NCBI GenBank assembly: GCA_002490705.1
Contig: DKUO01000038.1
Location: forward strand, 1-64,000
DNA: 64,000 bases
From: Lachnospiraceae bacterium UBA7202
Lineage (GTDB): Bacteria; Bacillota; Clostridia; Lachnospirales; Lachnospiraceae
Direction: 5' to 3'
Of the stretch, positions 26,475 to 35,194 are shown piece by piece (position 1 is the first letter of the stretch; every line of letters starts with the position of its first letter). The notes below the pieces were generated by a model. It was not told the DNA's origin, did not search any database, and worked only from the letters and a program-made list of their open reading frames with translations. A program made the translations under genes and the position numbers.

Positions 26475-26852
26475 ATGAAAAATTATACAATTACCGTAAA
26501 TGGCAGCGTATATGATGTAGTGGTGGAAGAGGGAGCGACGAGCGGCGCACCTACAGCGGCAGCGCCCGCAGCACCCAGAGCAGTTCCCAAGGCGGCTCCG
26601 GCTCCCGCAGCGGCACCCGCGGCAGGCGGTGCGGCAGGCAGCGTGAAAATCGAGGCCGGCGCGGCAGGCAAGGTATTCAAGATTGAGGCCAATGTGGGCC
26701 AGGCAGTGAAGAAGGGAGACGCTGTTGTAATCGTGGAAGCAATGAAGATGGAAATCCCTGTAGTGGCACCGCAGGACGGTACGGTAGCCAGCATCAATGT
26801 GGCAGTGGGCGATGCTGTGGAGGCAGGCGCGCTTCTCGCGACATTGAATTAA
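26475..26852 (+). CDS. Biotin carboxyl carrier protein
   Basis: 125 residues. Carries CO2 on biotin between carboxyltransferase and the membrane pump. N-terminal 20 residues (YTITVNGSVYDVVVEE) match the start of gcdC/mmdC-type carriers, then an Ala/Pro hinge, then the biotinyl domain with EAMKMEIPV; the biotinylated residue is Lys 91. Ribosome site ATAGGAGGATGT. Serves the 12S-like enzyme upstream and probably also the 5S-like one downstream, which lacks its own biotin domain. Confidence 0.95.
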   Translation: MKNYTITVNGSVYDVVVEEGATSGAPTAAAPAAPRAVPKAAPAPAAAPAAGGAAGSVKIEAGAAGKVFKIEANVGQAVKKGDAVVIVEAMKMEIPVVAPQDGTVASINVAVGDAVEAGALLATLN

Positions 26853-26917
26853 TCATTGGGAGAAGCGGTCTGTAGAGATGCTTCTTCTGAAATTAAAAAC
26901 TACAGGAGGTTAAGAAC

Positions 26918-28063
26918 ATGTATATAGTTGAGACGCTTGACAATCTGATCCATCAGACCGCGTTCTTTAATCTGGAACTCGGCAACTATGCGATGATTGT
27001 GGTAGCTCTGGTATTCCTACTTTTGGCTATTAAGTTTGGATTTGAGCCGCTCTTGCTTGTACCGATTGCCTTTGGTATGCTGCTTGTGAATATCTATCCG
27101 GATATTATGGCTCCTTATGGAGACGGCGGCGCTGGCGGCGGTCTGCTGTATTATTTCTACAAGCTGGATGAATGGGCGATCCTGCCTTCCCTGATTTTCA
27201 TGGGCGTGGGCGCTATGACGGACTTCGGCCCGCTGATCGCAAACCCGAAGAGCTTCCTCTTGGGTGCGGCGGCGCAGTTCGGTATCTTTACGGCCTATTT
27301 TGGCGCGATTGCGATGGGCTTCAACGATAAAGCGGCGGCGGCGATCTCCATCATCGGCGGTGCGGACGGCCCGACTTCCATTTTCCTTGCCGGAAAATTG
27401 GGGCAGACGACGCTGCTCGGCCCGATTGCGGTGGCGGCCTATTCCTATATGGCCTTAGTGCCGATTATCCAGCCGCCTATTATGAAATTTTTCACCACAG
27501 AGAAAGAGAGAAAGATCAAGATGGGGCAGCTTCGTCCTGTCAGCAAGCTGGAGAAGATCCTATTCCCGATCGTGGTTACGATTGTGGTTTCCCTGATCCT
27601 TCCCACCACAGCGCCCCTTGTAGGTATGCTGATGCTGGGTAACCTGTTCCGGGAGAGCGGCGTGGTGAGACAGCTGACGGAGACGGCTTCCAACGCGCTG
27701 ATGTATATCGTGGTTATTATTCTCGGTACTTCCGTGGGCGCGACCACAAGCGCAGAGGCATTCTTGAATATGGATACGATCAAGATCGTTTTGCTGGGGC
27801 TTCTTGCTTTTGCTGTCGGTACGGCGGCGGGCGTGCTTTTCGGCAAGCTGATGTGCGTTCTCACCAAGGGCAAGGTAAATCCTCTGATCGGTTCCGCAGG
27901 CGTTTCCGCGGTGCCTATGGCGGCCAGAGTATCGCAGAAGGTGGGTGCGGAGTATGATCCCACAAACTTCCTGCTGATGCATGCGATGGGCCCCAATGTG
28001 GCGGGCGTTATCGGTACGGCTGTAGCGGCCGGTACTTTTATGGCGGTGTTTGGAGTATTCTAA
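26918..28063 (+). CDS. Na+-transporting decarboxylase beta subunit (OadB/MmdB/GcdB type)
   Basis: 381 residues, about nine to ten membrane helices. It decarboxylates carboxybiotin and uses the energy to pump Na+ out. The family core ISIIGGADGPTSIFLAGKL with its essential Asp is present, as is GSAGVSAVPMAARVSQKVG in the C-terminal part. Length is normal. It lies 65 bases after the carrier gene, behind ACAGGAGGTTAAGA. Two imperfect hairpins lie between it and the next gene, which may set relative transcript levels. Confidence 0.95.
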   Translation: MYIVETLDNLIHQTAFFNLELGNYAMIVVALVFLLLAIKFGFEPLLLVPIAFGMLLVNIYPDIMAPYGDGGAGGGLLYYFYKLDEWAILPSLIFMGVGAMTDFGPLIANPKSFLLGAAAQFGIFTAYFGAIAMGFNDKAAAAISIIGGADGPTSIFLAGKLGQTTLLGPIAVAAYSYMALVPIIQPPIMKFFTTEKERKIKMGQLRPVSKLEKILFPIVVTIVVSLILPTTAPLVGMLMLGNLFRESGVVRQLTETASNALMYIVVIILGTSVGATTSAEAFLNMDTIKIVLLGLLAFAVGTAAGVLFGKLMCVLTKGKVNPLIGSAGVSAVPMAARVSQKVGAEYDPTNFLLMHAMGPNVAGVIGTAVAAGTFMAVFGVF

Positions 28064-28065
28064 CT

Positions 28066-28114
28066 GAAGTAAAATCCTTCGGATTTAACTTCGCGAGTTT
28101 GCTTCGCAACCTCG
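28066..28114 (+). repeat. Two tandem imperfect hairpins between the OadB and 5S-like genes
   Basis: GAAGTAAAATCC/GGATTTAACTTC (28066-28092, loop TTC, one mismatch) and CGAGTTTGC/GCAACCTCG (28094-28114, loop TTC, one mismatch). No T run follows, so they are more likely RNA processing or stability elements than a terminator. Confidence 0.55.
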
Positions 28115-28161
28115 GCAGGTTGTGAAATAAATAAATTTTGCATAGAAAGGAATGATATAAA

Positions 28162-29598
28162 ATGGCAGAACAGATTAAAAAGCCGGTTGGAATCATGGAA
28201 ACCGTTCTTCGTGACGCACATCAGTCTCTGATCGCGACCAGAATGCCTACCGAAAAAATGCTTCCAATCGTAGATACAATGGATAAAGTCGGTTATCATG
28301 CAGTAGAGTGCTGGGGCGGCGCGACCTTTGACGCGTCCCTCCGTTTCCTGAAAGAGGATCCGTGGGAGAGACTGAGAAAGTTAAGGGACGGCTTTAAGAA
28401 TACAAAATTGCAGATGTTATTCAGAGGCCAGAATATTTTGGGTTACCGGCCTTATGCGGATGATGTGGTGTATGCGTTTGTTGAGAAATCCATTGCAAAC
28501 GGCATTGACGTCATCAGAATTTTTGACTGCCTGAACGATATTCGTAACCTACAGGCGGCGGTAGACGCAACCAACAAGATTAAAAAGCAGGAGGGCAGAG
28601 GAGAGTCGCAGATCGCGCTTTCCTATACGCTGGGTGACGCCTATACCTTAGAGTATTGGGCGGATATGGCGAAGAAGATTGAGGAAATGGGCGCGGATTC
28701 TATCTGTATCAAGGATATGGCGGGTCTGCTTGTTCCTTACCGCGCTGCAGAGCTTGTAAAGACGTTAAAGGAGAGCACAAAGCTTCCGATCCAGCTGCAT
28801 ACGCACTATACATCCGGTGTAGCGTCCATGACGTATCTGAAAGCAGTAGAGGCCGGCGTGGATGTGATTGACTGCGCGATTTCTCCGTTTGCACTGGGTA
28901 CTTCCCAGCCTGCGACAGAAGTTATGGTGGAGACGTTCAAGGGCACGCCTTACGATACCGGATATGATCAGAACATTTTGGCGGAAATTGCAGACTACTT
29001 CCGTCCTTACCGTGAGGAGTGTATCGAATCCGGCCTGATGAGCACGAAGGTGCTCGGCGTTAACATCAATACGCTGCGTTATCAGGTTCCGGGCGGTATG
29101 CTGTCCAACATGGTAAGCCAGCTGAAAGAGCAGAAGGCAGAGGATAAATATCAGGATGTGCTGGAAGAGATTCCGAGAGTCCGCAAGGATTGCGGTGAGC
29201 CTCCGCTCGTTACACCTTCCTCACAGATTGTCGGCACACAGGCAGTATTCAATGTGCTGATGGGCGAGAGATATAAGATGGCTACAGGGGAGTTCAAGGA
29301 TCTGCTTCGCGGCAATTACGGACAGACGGTTAAGCCGATGAGTCAGGAAGTGATTGATAAGGTTATCCCCGGAGAACCTCGCTCTACCGCGCGTTCCGCT
29401 GAGGCGACCGGACACACGGAGCCGGAGCTTGCAGGCTTGGAAGCGGAGATGAAAGAATGGAAACAGCAGGATGAGGACGTTCTGTCCTACGCGCTGTTCC
29501 CGCAGGTGGCGATTGACTTTTTCAAGTACCGTCAGGCACAGCAGGAGAAAGTCGATATGACACAGGCGGATACGAAGAATAATGTGTACCCCGTTTAA
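28162..29598 (+). CDS. 5S-type carboxyltransferase (oxaloacetate decarboxylase alpha-like)
   Basis: 478 residues. TIM-barrel carboxyltransferase of the pyruvate carboxylase/OadA/transcarboxylase 5S family, moving CO2 between oxaloacetate/pyruvate and biotin. Visible: metal-binding RDAHQSL near residue 18, RPYADD loop, ADSICIKDMAGLL with the carboxylated Lys, LPIQLHTHYTSG (HxH metal ligands), and the conserved PYC_OADA C-terminal region. The biotinyl domain of full OadA is missing, so it must use the separate carrier. Last gene of the cluster; a strong terminator follows. Confidence 0.93.
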   Translation: MAEQIKKPVGIMETVLRDAHQSLIATRMPTEKMLPIVDTMDKVGYHAVECWGGATFDASLRFLKEDPWERLRKLRDGFKNTKLQMLFRGQNILGYRPYADDVVYAFVEKSIANGIDVIRIFDCLNDIRNLQAAVDATNKIKKQEGRGESQIALSYTLGDAYTLEYWADMAKKIEEMGADSICIKDMAGLLVPYRAAELVKTLKESTKLPIQLHTHYTSGVASMTYLKAVEAGVDVIDCAISPFALGTSQPATEVMVETFKGTPYDTGYDQNILAEIADYFRPYREECIESGLMSTKVLGVNINTLRYQVPGGMLSNMVSQLKEQKAEDKYQDVLEEIPRVRKDCGEPPLVTPSSQIVGTQAVFNVLMGERYKMATGEFKDLLRGNYGQTVKPMSQEVIDKVIPGEPRSTARSAEATGHTEPELAGLEAEMKEWKQQDEDVLSYALFPQVAIDFFKYRQAQQEKVDMTQADTKNNVYPV

Positions 29599-29627
29599 GA
29601 GCGGGTTTGCGAGTGCAAGGAAAAGGG

Positions 29628-29653
29628 GCCCTGATTTCAGGGCTTCTTTTTTT
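29628..29653 (+). terminator. Rho-independent terminator of the decarboxylase cluster
   Basis: GCCCTGA (29628-29634) pairs with TCAGGGC (29637-29643), followed by TTCTTTTTTT. Confidence 0.85.
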
Positions 29654-29666
29654 CTTGAAAAAAGGG

Positions 29667-29695
29667 TTGACTTAGGTTACATAATATATTATAAT
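29667..29695 (+). promoter_or_regulatory. Strong sigma-A promoter of the TetR gene
   Basis: TTGACT (29667-29672), 17-base spacer, consensus TATAAT (29690-29695), 54 bases before the TetR ATG. Confidence 0.8.
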
Positions 29696-29706
29696 AACAT
29701 ACGTTA
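29681..29706 (+). promoter_or_regulatory. Candidate TetR operator
   Basis: Perfect palindrome ATAATATATTAT (29681-29692) overlapping the -10, followed by TAAC-N4-GTTA (29695-29706) at the transcription start. Placement suits autorepression by the downstream TetR protein. Confidence 0.45.
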
Positions 29707-29748
29707 CCAAACGATGTTGTAAAAAAGTTACAAGAGAGGTACATTCTT

Positions 29749-30300
29749 ATGGCAAGAAAAGAGACAATCACGAAAAATGACATACTGAACGCGGCCTTTG
29801 AAATGGCGCGCGAGGAGGGATTCGGTCAGGTGAGCGCGAGAACTCTCGCGGCGAGGGCGGGGTGCTCCACGCAGCCGATTTTCCGCGTTTACAAGAACAT
29901 GGAGGAGCTGGGAGACGATCTTTTTGCGAAGGCGATGGAATTTTTCAATACCTACTATGAGGAGTTCCCTAAGATGAACAATACGCCCTTTGTCAATCTG
30001 GGGCTCGCTTACATTCGTTTTTCCCAGGAGGAACAGCAGCTTTTCCGCCTTTTGTTTCTCTCGGAGAACCGGCACGGGAAAAGCCTTTATGACATGTTAA
30101 ACGGCAAGAACGGCGCGGTGGTGCGGGAGATCAACAGTGCGAAGATTTTCGGCTGTAAGGACCCAAGCGGTATGTTTATGAAGATGTGGATTTTCATTCA
30201 CGGGGCGGCCTGCATGACGCTGACAGGAGATTATGATCTACAGGAGGAGGACACCATCAAGCTGTTGGAGGAATCCTATAACGCTTTTCAGAATATTTGA
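29749..30300 (+). CDS. TetR/AcrR family transcriptional regulator
   Basis: 183 residues. N-terminal TetR helix-turn-helix (NDILNAAFEMAREEGFGQVS, RTLAARAGCSTQPIFRVYKN; recognition helix about 36-52). The C-terminal helical domain, which would bind the ligand, is not assignable. Palindromes overlap its own strong promoter, suggesting autorepression. The RpiR regulator follows 21 bases later, so both may be controlled together. The target genes are unknown; the decarboxylase cluster upstream is one candidate. Confidence 0.88.
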   Translation: MARKETITKNDILNAAFEMAREEGFGQVSARTLAARAGCSTQPIFRVYKNMEELGDDLFAKAMEFFNTYYEEFPKMNNTPFVNLGLAYIRFSQEEQQLFRLLFLSENRHGKSLYDMLNGKNGAVVREINSAKIFGCKDPSGMFMKMWIFIHGAACMTLTGDYDLQEEDTIKLLEESYNAFQNI

Positions 30301-30321
30301 TAGCGCCGGGAGAACGGTAAC

Positions 30322-31251
30322 ATGGCAATAGAGAATCGTTATGATATCATAACAAGAATTAATGAGTATTACGGCAAGATGAGCAAGGGACAGAAGGCGA
30401 TCTCAGCGTTTATTTATGATCATTACGATCAGGCGGTGTTTATGACCGCGGCGAAGCTGGGAGACACGGTGGGAGTCAGTGAATCCACTGTGGTGCGTTA
30501 TGCCATGTTTATCGGCTATGAGGGGTATCCTGAATTTCAGAGAGATTTGGAATACTGGGTGCAGAATAAAATCAATTCCGTGCAAAAGATCGGTGCAAAG
30601 TACGGCAAGAGCAGCCAGTCGGAGATTTTAAATTCGGTTCTACAGGCGGATATTGAAAAAATTCAGGACACGATACACAATTTGGACCCCACCGCCTTTG
30701 AGACGGCTGTGGATATCATTCTGGAAGCGAGAACAGTCTACATTATGGGAGTCAGAAGCTGCGAGCCTCTGGCGGACTTTTTACAGTTTTATTTAAATAT
30801 GATTCGGGGAAATGTGGTACTCCTTCGGACGACCAGCGTATCGGAGACTTTTGAGCAGATGATCCGTATCGGCGAGCAGGACGCTTTTGTGGGAATCAGC
30901 TTTCCCAGATATTCCATGAGAACGTTAAAGGCCATGGAGTTTGCCAACGACAGGAACGCAAAGGTGATTGCGGTGACGGATTCGGTACATTCCCCGATGA
31001 ACTTATATTCTTCCTGTAATCTGTTTGCCAGAAGCGATATGGTTTCCATCGTGGATTCTCTGGTAGCGCCGCTAAGCATGATTAACGCGCTGGTGGTGGC
31101 GATGTGCTTAAAACAGCCGGAAGAGGTGAAGGATAATCTGAAAAATCTGGAGGAAGCCTGGAACAACTATCAGGTATATCTCAACGATGAGATTAACTTT
31201 ATTGATGAGGAGCCGATGTTAAATTATCCGCTTCGGAGAAAATCGGAATAA
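30322..31251 (+). CDS. MurR/RpiR family transcriptional regulator
   Basis: 309 residues. N-terminal HTH_6 domain (residues about 1-77: KMSKGQKAISAFIYDHYDQA, LGDTVGVSESTVVRYAMFIGY) and C-terminal SIS sugar-phosphate-binding domain (about 130-265: ILEARTVYIMGVRSCEPLAD). RpiR proteins sense phosphosugars or related metabolites. No sugar genes are nearby, and the C-terminal 30 residues (YLNDEINFIDEEPML) are conserved in clostridial relatives of unknown target. It is followed 6 bases later by a flavoprotein gene, suggesting one transcript. Confidence 0.9.
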   Translation: MAIENRYDIITRINEYYGKMSKGQKAISAFIYDHYDQAVFMTAAKLGDTVGVSESTVVRYAMFIGYEGYPEFQRDLEYWVQNKINSVQKIGAKYGKSSQSEILNSVLQADIEKIQDTIHNLDPTAFETAVDIILEARTVYIMGVRSCEPLADFLQFYLNMIRGNVVLLRTTSVSETFEQMIRIGEQDAFVGISFPRYSMRTLKAMEFANDRNAKVIAVTDSVHSPMNLYSSCNLFARSDMVSIVDSLVAPLSMINALVVAMCLKQPEEVKDNLKNLEEAWNNYQVYLNDEINFIDEEPMLNYPLRRKSE

Positions 31252-31257
31252 AAAGAT

Positions 31258-32511
31258 ATGAACATGGGAAAAAATCAGGTGGTCGTGGTCGGTGGCGGCG
31301 CGGCGGGCATGATAGCGGCGGTCGCGGCGGCAGAGAGCGGTCGCCGCGTTATTATTGCCGAAAAGAATGAAAAACTCGGGAAAAAACTTTATATCACCGG
31401 CAAAGGCCGCTGTAATGTGACCAACGCCTGCGAGCGGGACAAGTTTTTTGAACATATTGTGAGCAACCCGAAATTTCTCTACAGCGCGTTTCATGAGTTG
31501 GACAATTTCGGATTGATGGCGCTGTTGGAGGATAACGGCTGTCATTTGAAAACGGAGCGGGGCGAGCGGGTGTTTCCGGTTTCAGATCACGCCTCCGATG
31601 TGACGGCGGCGTTTCAGAGGCTTCTCGGGAAAAAGAAGGTGGAAGTCCGGCTTCGCTGCGGGGTGAGCGGGTTACTGTGCGAAGACGGAAAAATCGCAGG
31701 CGTGAGGCTGACGGACGGCAGCGAGATTCCTGCGGACAGCGTAATCCTTGCGACGGGCGGCCTTTCCTATCCGACCACCGGTTCCACCGGGGACGGATAC
31801 CGTATGGCGGAACAATCGGGGCATAAGGTGAAGGCTTGTGAGCCGGCGTTGGTGCCTCTTGTGGCTGCGGAGGACTGGTGTAAACAATTACAGGGGTTAT
31901 CTCTTAAGAACGTATCTTTGCTCATGAAGTGTGGGAAAAAGAAACTCTACCAGGGATTCGGGGAAATGCTCTTTACCCATTACGGTGTGAGCGGGCCGCT
32001 TGTTCTGTCGGCAAGCAGCTTTTTAGGGAGAAAAAAAGGAGAAGAGGTTTCTCTCATAATTGATTTGAAGCCGGCCCTTTCGGAGGAGCAGCTGGATAAG
32101 CGAATGTTACGGGATTTTGAAGAAAACAGTAACAGGCAGTTTAAAAATGCTTTGAATGGGCTCTATCCGGCGAAACTGATTTCTGTTATGATAGAGAGGT
32201 CGGGCATCGAACCGGAGAAGAAGGTGCACGAGGTCACAAGGCAGGAAAGGCGGCGCCTTGTGGAGCTGACGAAAGCGTTTACGCTGAAAGTCTTGGACAA
32301 GCGGGGATTTGATGAGGCGGTGATCACGCAGGGAGGGGTATCGGTAAAAGAGGTAAATCCCTCCACCATGGAGTCAAAGCTTGTGCAGGGGCTTTATTTT
32401 GCGGGAGAGGTGCTGGATCTGGACGGATTGACAGGCGGCTTTAATTTACAGATTGCATGGTCTACGGGATATCTTGCCGGGATCAGCTGTGCAGAGAGAG
32501 GAAAGGAGTAA
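31258..32511 (+). CDS. HI0933/YhiN-type NAD(P)/FAD-dependent oxidoreductase
   Basis: 417 residues. Flavoprotein of the HI0933 family. N-terminal FAD-binding VVVGGGAAGMIAAVAAAESG, then KLGKKLYITGKGRCNVTN, a typical family signature, an inserted beta-barrel domain, and the C-terminal GLYFAGEVLDLDGLTGGFNL that closes the FAD site. Its physiological substrate is not established. The ATG at 31258 is used; 31264 is also possible. cmk starts 5 bases after the stop, as is frequent in Lachnospiraceae. Confidence 0.92.
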   Translation: MNMGKNQVVVVGGGAAGMIAAVAAAESGRRVIIAEKNEKLGKKLYITGKGRCNVTNACERDKFFEHIVSNPKFLYSAFHELDNFGLMALLEDNGCHLKTERGERVFPVSDHASDVTAAFQRLLGKKKVEVRLRCGVSGLLCEDGKIAGVRLTDGSEIPADSVILATGGLSYPTTGSTGDGYRMAEQSGHKVKACEPALVPLVAAEDWCKQLQGLSLKNVSLLMKCGKKKLYQGFGEMLFTHYGVSGPLVLSASSFLGRKKGEEVSLIIDLKPALSEEQLDKRMLRDFEENSNRQFKNALNGLYPAKLISVMIERSGIEPEKKVHEVTRQERRRLVELTKAFTLKVLDKRGFDEAVITQGGVSVKEVNPSTMESKLVQGLYFAGEVLDLDGLTGGFNLQIAWSTGYLAGISCAERGKE

Positions 32512-32516
32512 GCAGT

Positions 32517-33167
32517 ATGGGATTTAATATAGCGATAGACGGGCCGGCAGGCGCGGGGAAGAGTACCATTGCGAAAAAGATAGCGGCGAAGAAGGGATAT
32601 ATCTATGTGGACACGGGGGCCATGTACCGCGCTATGGCGCTGTATCTGCTGCGTGAAAATGTGACGCCGGACCAGATTGACGAAAAGTGCAGGGAGGCGG
32701 ATATCACCATAGGCTATGAGAATGGCGAGCAGGTGGTGTATTTAAACGGCGAGAATGTGAACCCCTATATCCGCACGGAGGAGGTGGGCAGGATGGCCTC
32801 TGTCAGCAGCCCCAACCCCAATGTGAGGAAAAAATTGGTAGAACTACAGCAAAAGCTGGCGGCGGATGCGGACGTGGTGATGGACGGGCGCGATATCGGC
32901 ACCTGTGTGCTGCCTGACGCTCAGGTGAAGGTATATCTGACGGCGGACAGCCATGAGCGGGCGCTTCGCCGTTATAAGGAACTTACGGAGAAGGGTGAAA
33001 GCTGCGATCTTGCCACGATTGAGAGGGATATCGTAGAGCGCGACCGTCAGGATATGACCAGAGAGATTTCCCCTTTAAAACAGGCGGAGGACGCGGTGCT
33101 GATTGATTCTTCCCACATGACGATCGACGAGGTGGCGGATGCCATCATAGCACTGTGTGGAGGCTGA
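32517..33167 (+). CDS. cmk: Cytidylate kinase
   Basis: 216 residues. It phosphorylates CMP and dCMP. P-loop DGPAGAGKST at 8-17, YVDTGAMYRAMALYLL following, DGRDIGTCVLPDA in the middle and the RDRQDMTREISPL lid stretch. The ATG at 32517 is chosen by the AAAGGAG site eight bases ahead and by homology. First of the cmk-ispH-rpsA group characteristic of Clostridia. Confidence 0.96.
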   Translation: MGFNIAIDGPAGAGKSTIAKKIAAKKGYIYVDTGAMYRAMALYLLRENVTPDQIDEKCREADITIGYENGEQVVYLNGENVNPYIRTEEVGRMASVSSPNPNVRKKLVELQQKLAADADVVMDGRDIGTCVLPDAQVKVYLTADSHERALRRYKELTEKGESCDLATIERDIVERDRQDMTREISPLKQAEDAVLIDSSHMTIDEVADAIIALCGG

Positions 33168-33170
33168 GCT

Positions 33171-34040
33171 ATGGAAGTAATTTTGGCGGAGCACGCGGGG
33201 TTTTGCTTCGGCGTGAAACGTGCGGTGGACACCGTGTACGAGCAGATTGAGAACCGGGAGAAAGGCGGCCAGCCCATTTATACCTTCGGGCCGATCATAC
33301 ATAACGAGGAGGTTGTCCGGGATTTACAGGACAGGGGCGTTGAGGTGATTTCGTCCCTCGAGGATGCGGAGGCGCTTCCGGAGTCTGAAAGGGGTACGGT
33401 GATCATCCGTTCTCATGGCGTGGAGAAGGCTGTCTGTGAAAGGCTAAAGGAGCTGGGATTTACTGTGGTGGACGCCACCTGCCCTTTCGTCAAGCGAATC
33501 CACACGACGGTCGAGAGGGAGAGCGCGGCAGGAAAAAGTATTGTGATTGTCGGGAACGCAGGACATCCTGAAGTGGAGGGGATCAGAGGGTGGTCTTCCG
33601 CTACGACCTACATCATCGAATCCGAGGAGGAAGCGGAAAAATTTGTCTGTCGTGAGGGTGCGGAATTATGCATTGTTTCGCAAACGACATTTAACTACAA
33701 GAAATTTCAAGATGTGGTTGAAATTTTCCATAAAAAAGGTTACAATGGTAGTGTTGTGAATACTGTATGTAACGCTACGGAAGTGCGACAGGCCGAGGCC
33801 AGAGAACTTGCGGCTCGGGTTGATGTAATGATAGTAATAGGTGGAAATCATAGTTCTAATACAAGGAAACTCTATGAGATTTGCAAGCAGGAGTGCCAGA
33901 TGACCTACTATATACAGACACTCGACGACTTGCATTTGCAATTACCTAAATCTGTCCGACTGGTGGGTATTACAGCAGGGGCTTCCACCCCAAACAATAT
34001 TATCGAGGAGGTTCAAAATTATGTCAGAATTAACTTTTGA
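33171..34040 (+). CDS. ispH: 4-hydroxy-3-methylbut-2-enyl diphosphate reductase
   Basis: 289 residues. Last enzyme of the non-mevalonate isoprenoid pathway; makes IPP and DMAPP using a 4Fe-4S cluster. The three cluster cysteines are C12 (GFCFGV), C104 (DATCPFV) and C200 (NTVCNATEVRQ); GNAGHPEVEGIRGW and GGNHSSNT are also in place. In many Clostridia IspH is fused to ribosomal protein S1; here the two are separate but overlap by 20 bases (34021-34040), which shows the same link. Starts 3 bases after cmk. Confidence 0.96.
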   Translation: MEVILAEHAGFCFGVKRAVDTVYEQIENREKGGQPIYTFGPIIHNEEVVRDLQDRGVEVISSLEDAEALPESERGTVIIRSHGVEKAVCERLKELGFTVVDATCPFVKRIHTTVERESAAGKSIVIVGNAGHPEVEGIRGWSSATTYIIESEEEAEKFVCREGAELCIVSQTTFNYKKFQDVVEIFHKKGYNGSVVNTVCNATEVRQAEARELAARVDVMIVIGGNHSSNTRKLYEICKQECQMTYYIQTLDDLHLQLPKSVRLVGITAGASTPNNIIEEVQNYVRINF

Positions 34041-35160
34041 ACAAATGTTAGACGAGTCTTTTAAGACAATACACACAGGAGAGGTTGTTGAAGGTACTGT
34101 TATCGATGTAAAACCGGAAGAGATCATTCTCAACATCGGATATAAGTCAGACGGTGTTCTCACCAGACATGAATATACAAACGAACCTAATGTTGATTTG
34201 ACAACCGTTGCAAAGCCGGGTGATACGATGGAGGTAAAGGTACTCAAGGTGAACGACGGCGAGGGACAGGTTCTTCTCACCTACAAACGGCTGGCAGCTG
34301 ACAGAGGCAATAAGCGGATCGAGGAAGCTTATGAGAACAGGGAAGTGCTTACGGCCAAGGTGGCACAGGTGCTTGACGGGGGCCTCAGCGTAGTGGTGGA
34401 GGAAGTGAGAATTTTCATTCCGGCAAGTCTGGTATCAGATACGTATGAGAAGGATCTGACGAAGTATGCTGGTCAGGAGATCCAGTTTGTCATCAGTGAG
34501 TACAATCCGAAGAGAAGAAGATACATCGGCGACAGAAAGCAGCTGATCCTTGAGGAGAAGGCAGAGCTGCAGAAGAAACTTTTTGAGACCATCAAGGTGG
34601 GAGATACCGTGGAAGGCACGGTCAAGAATGTGACGGATTTCGGCGCGTTTATTGATCTGGGTGGCTGCGACGGCCTGCTTCACATTTCTGAGATGTCTTG
34701 GGGAAGAGTGGAGAATCCCAAGAAAGTATTTAAAGTCGGCGATGTGGTGAAGGTGCTGATCAAGGAGATTTCCGGCACGAAGATTGCTTTGAGCCTTAAG
34801 TTTGAAGACCAGAACCCGTGGAAAAACGCAGCGGACAAGTATGCCGTAGGAACTGTAGTGACCGGCAAAGTGGCACGTATGACGGATTTCGGTGCATTTA
34901 TTGAGCTGGAGCCGGGTATCGACGCATTGCTCCATGTGTCCCAAATTTCCAAAGAGCATATTGATAAGCCCTCCGATGTACTGAAGAGCGGTGAGGAAGT
35001 AACTGCGAAGGTTGTGGATTTTAATGAAGCGGATAAGAAGATCAGCCTGAGCATTAAGGCCATGTTTGCAGAGCCTAAGTCCGAAAAGGCAGAGGATGAG
35101 GATGTTGTATCCGTAGATATTGATGCGGTGATCGCAGAAGAGGGTGAGGACGCGGAATAA
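34021..35160 (+). CDS. rpsA: S1 domain protein, ribosomal protein bS1-like
   Basis: 379 residues with four S1 RNA-binding repeats (about 17-87, 103-170, 190-260 and 277-346); the third and fourth are best kept (GTVKNVTDFGAFIDLGGCDGLLHISEMSWG and a close copy after it). The C-terminal tail is acidic. Gram-positive S1 homologues are shorter than the six-repeat E. coli protein and their role on the ribosome is less certain. Overlaps the end of ispH, so it is translationally coupled. Confidence 0.93.
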   Translation: MSELTFEQMLDESFKTIHTGEVVEGTVIDVKPEEIILNIGYKSDGVLTRHEYTNEPNVDLTTVAKPGDTMEVKVLKVNDGEGQVLLTYKRLAADRGNKRIEEAYENREVLTAKVAQVLDGGLSVVVEEVRIFIPASLVSDTYEKDLTKYAGQEIQFVISEYNPKRRRYIGDRKQLILEEKAELQKKLFETIKVGDTVEGTVKNVTDFGAFIDLGGCDGLLHISEMSWGRVENPKKVFKVGDVVKVLIKEISGTKIALSLKFEDQNPWKNAADKYAVGTVVTGKVARMTDFGAFIELEPGIDALLHVSQISKEHIDKPSDVLKSGEEVTAKVVDFNEADKKISLSIKAMFAEPKSEKAEDEDVVSVDIDAVIAEEGEDAE

Positions 35161-35194
35161 ATATATTTGCATTTAAAGGTGGTGATAATTTATC

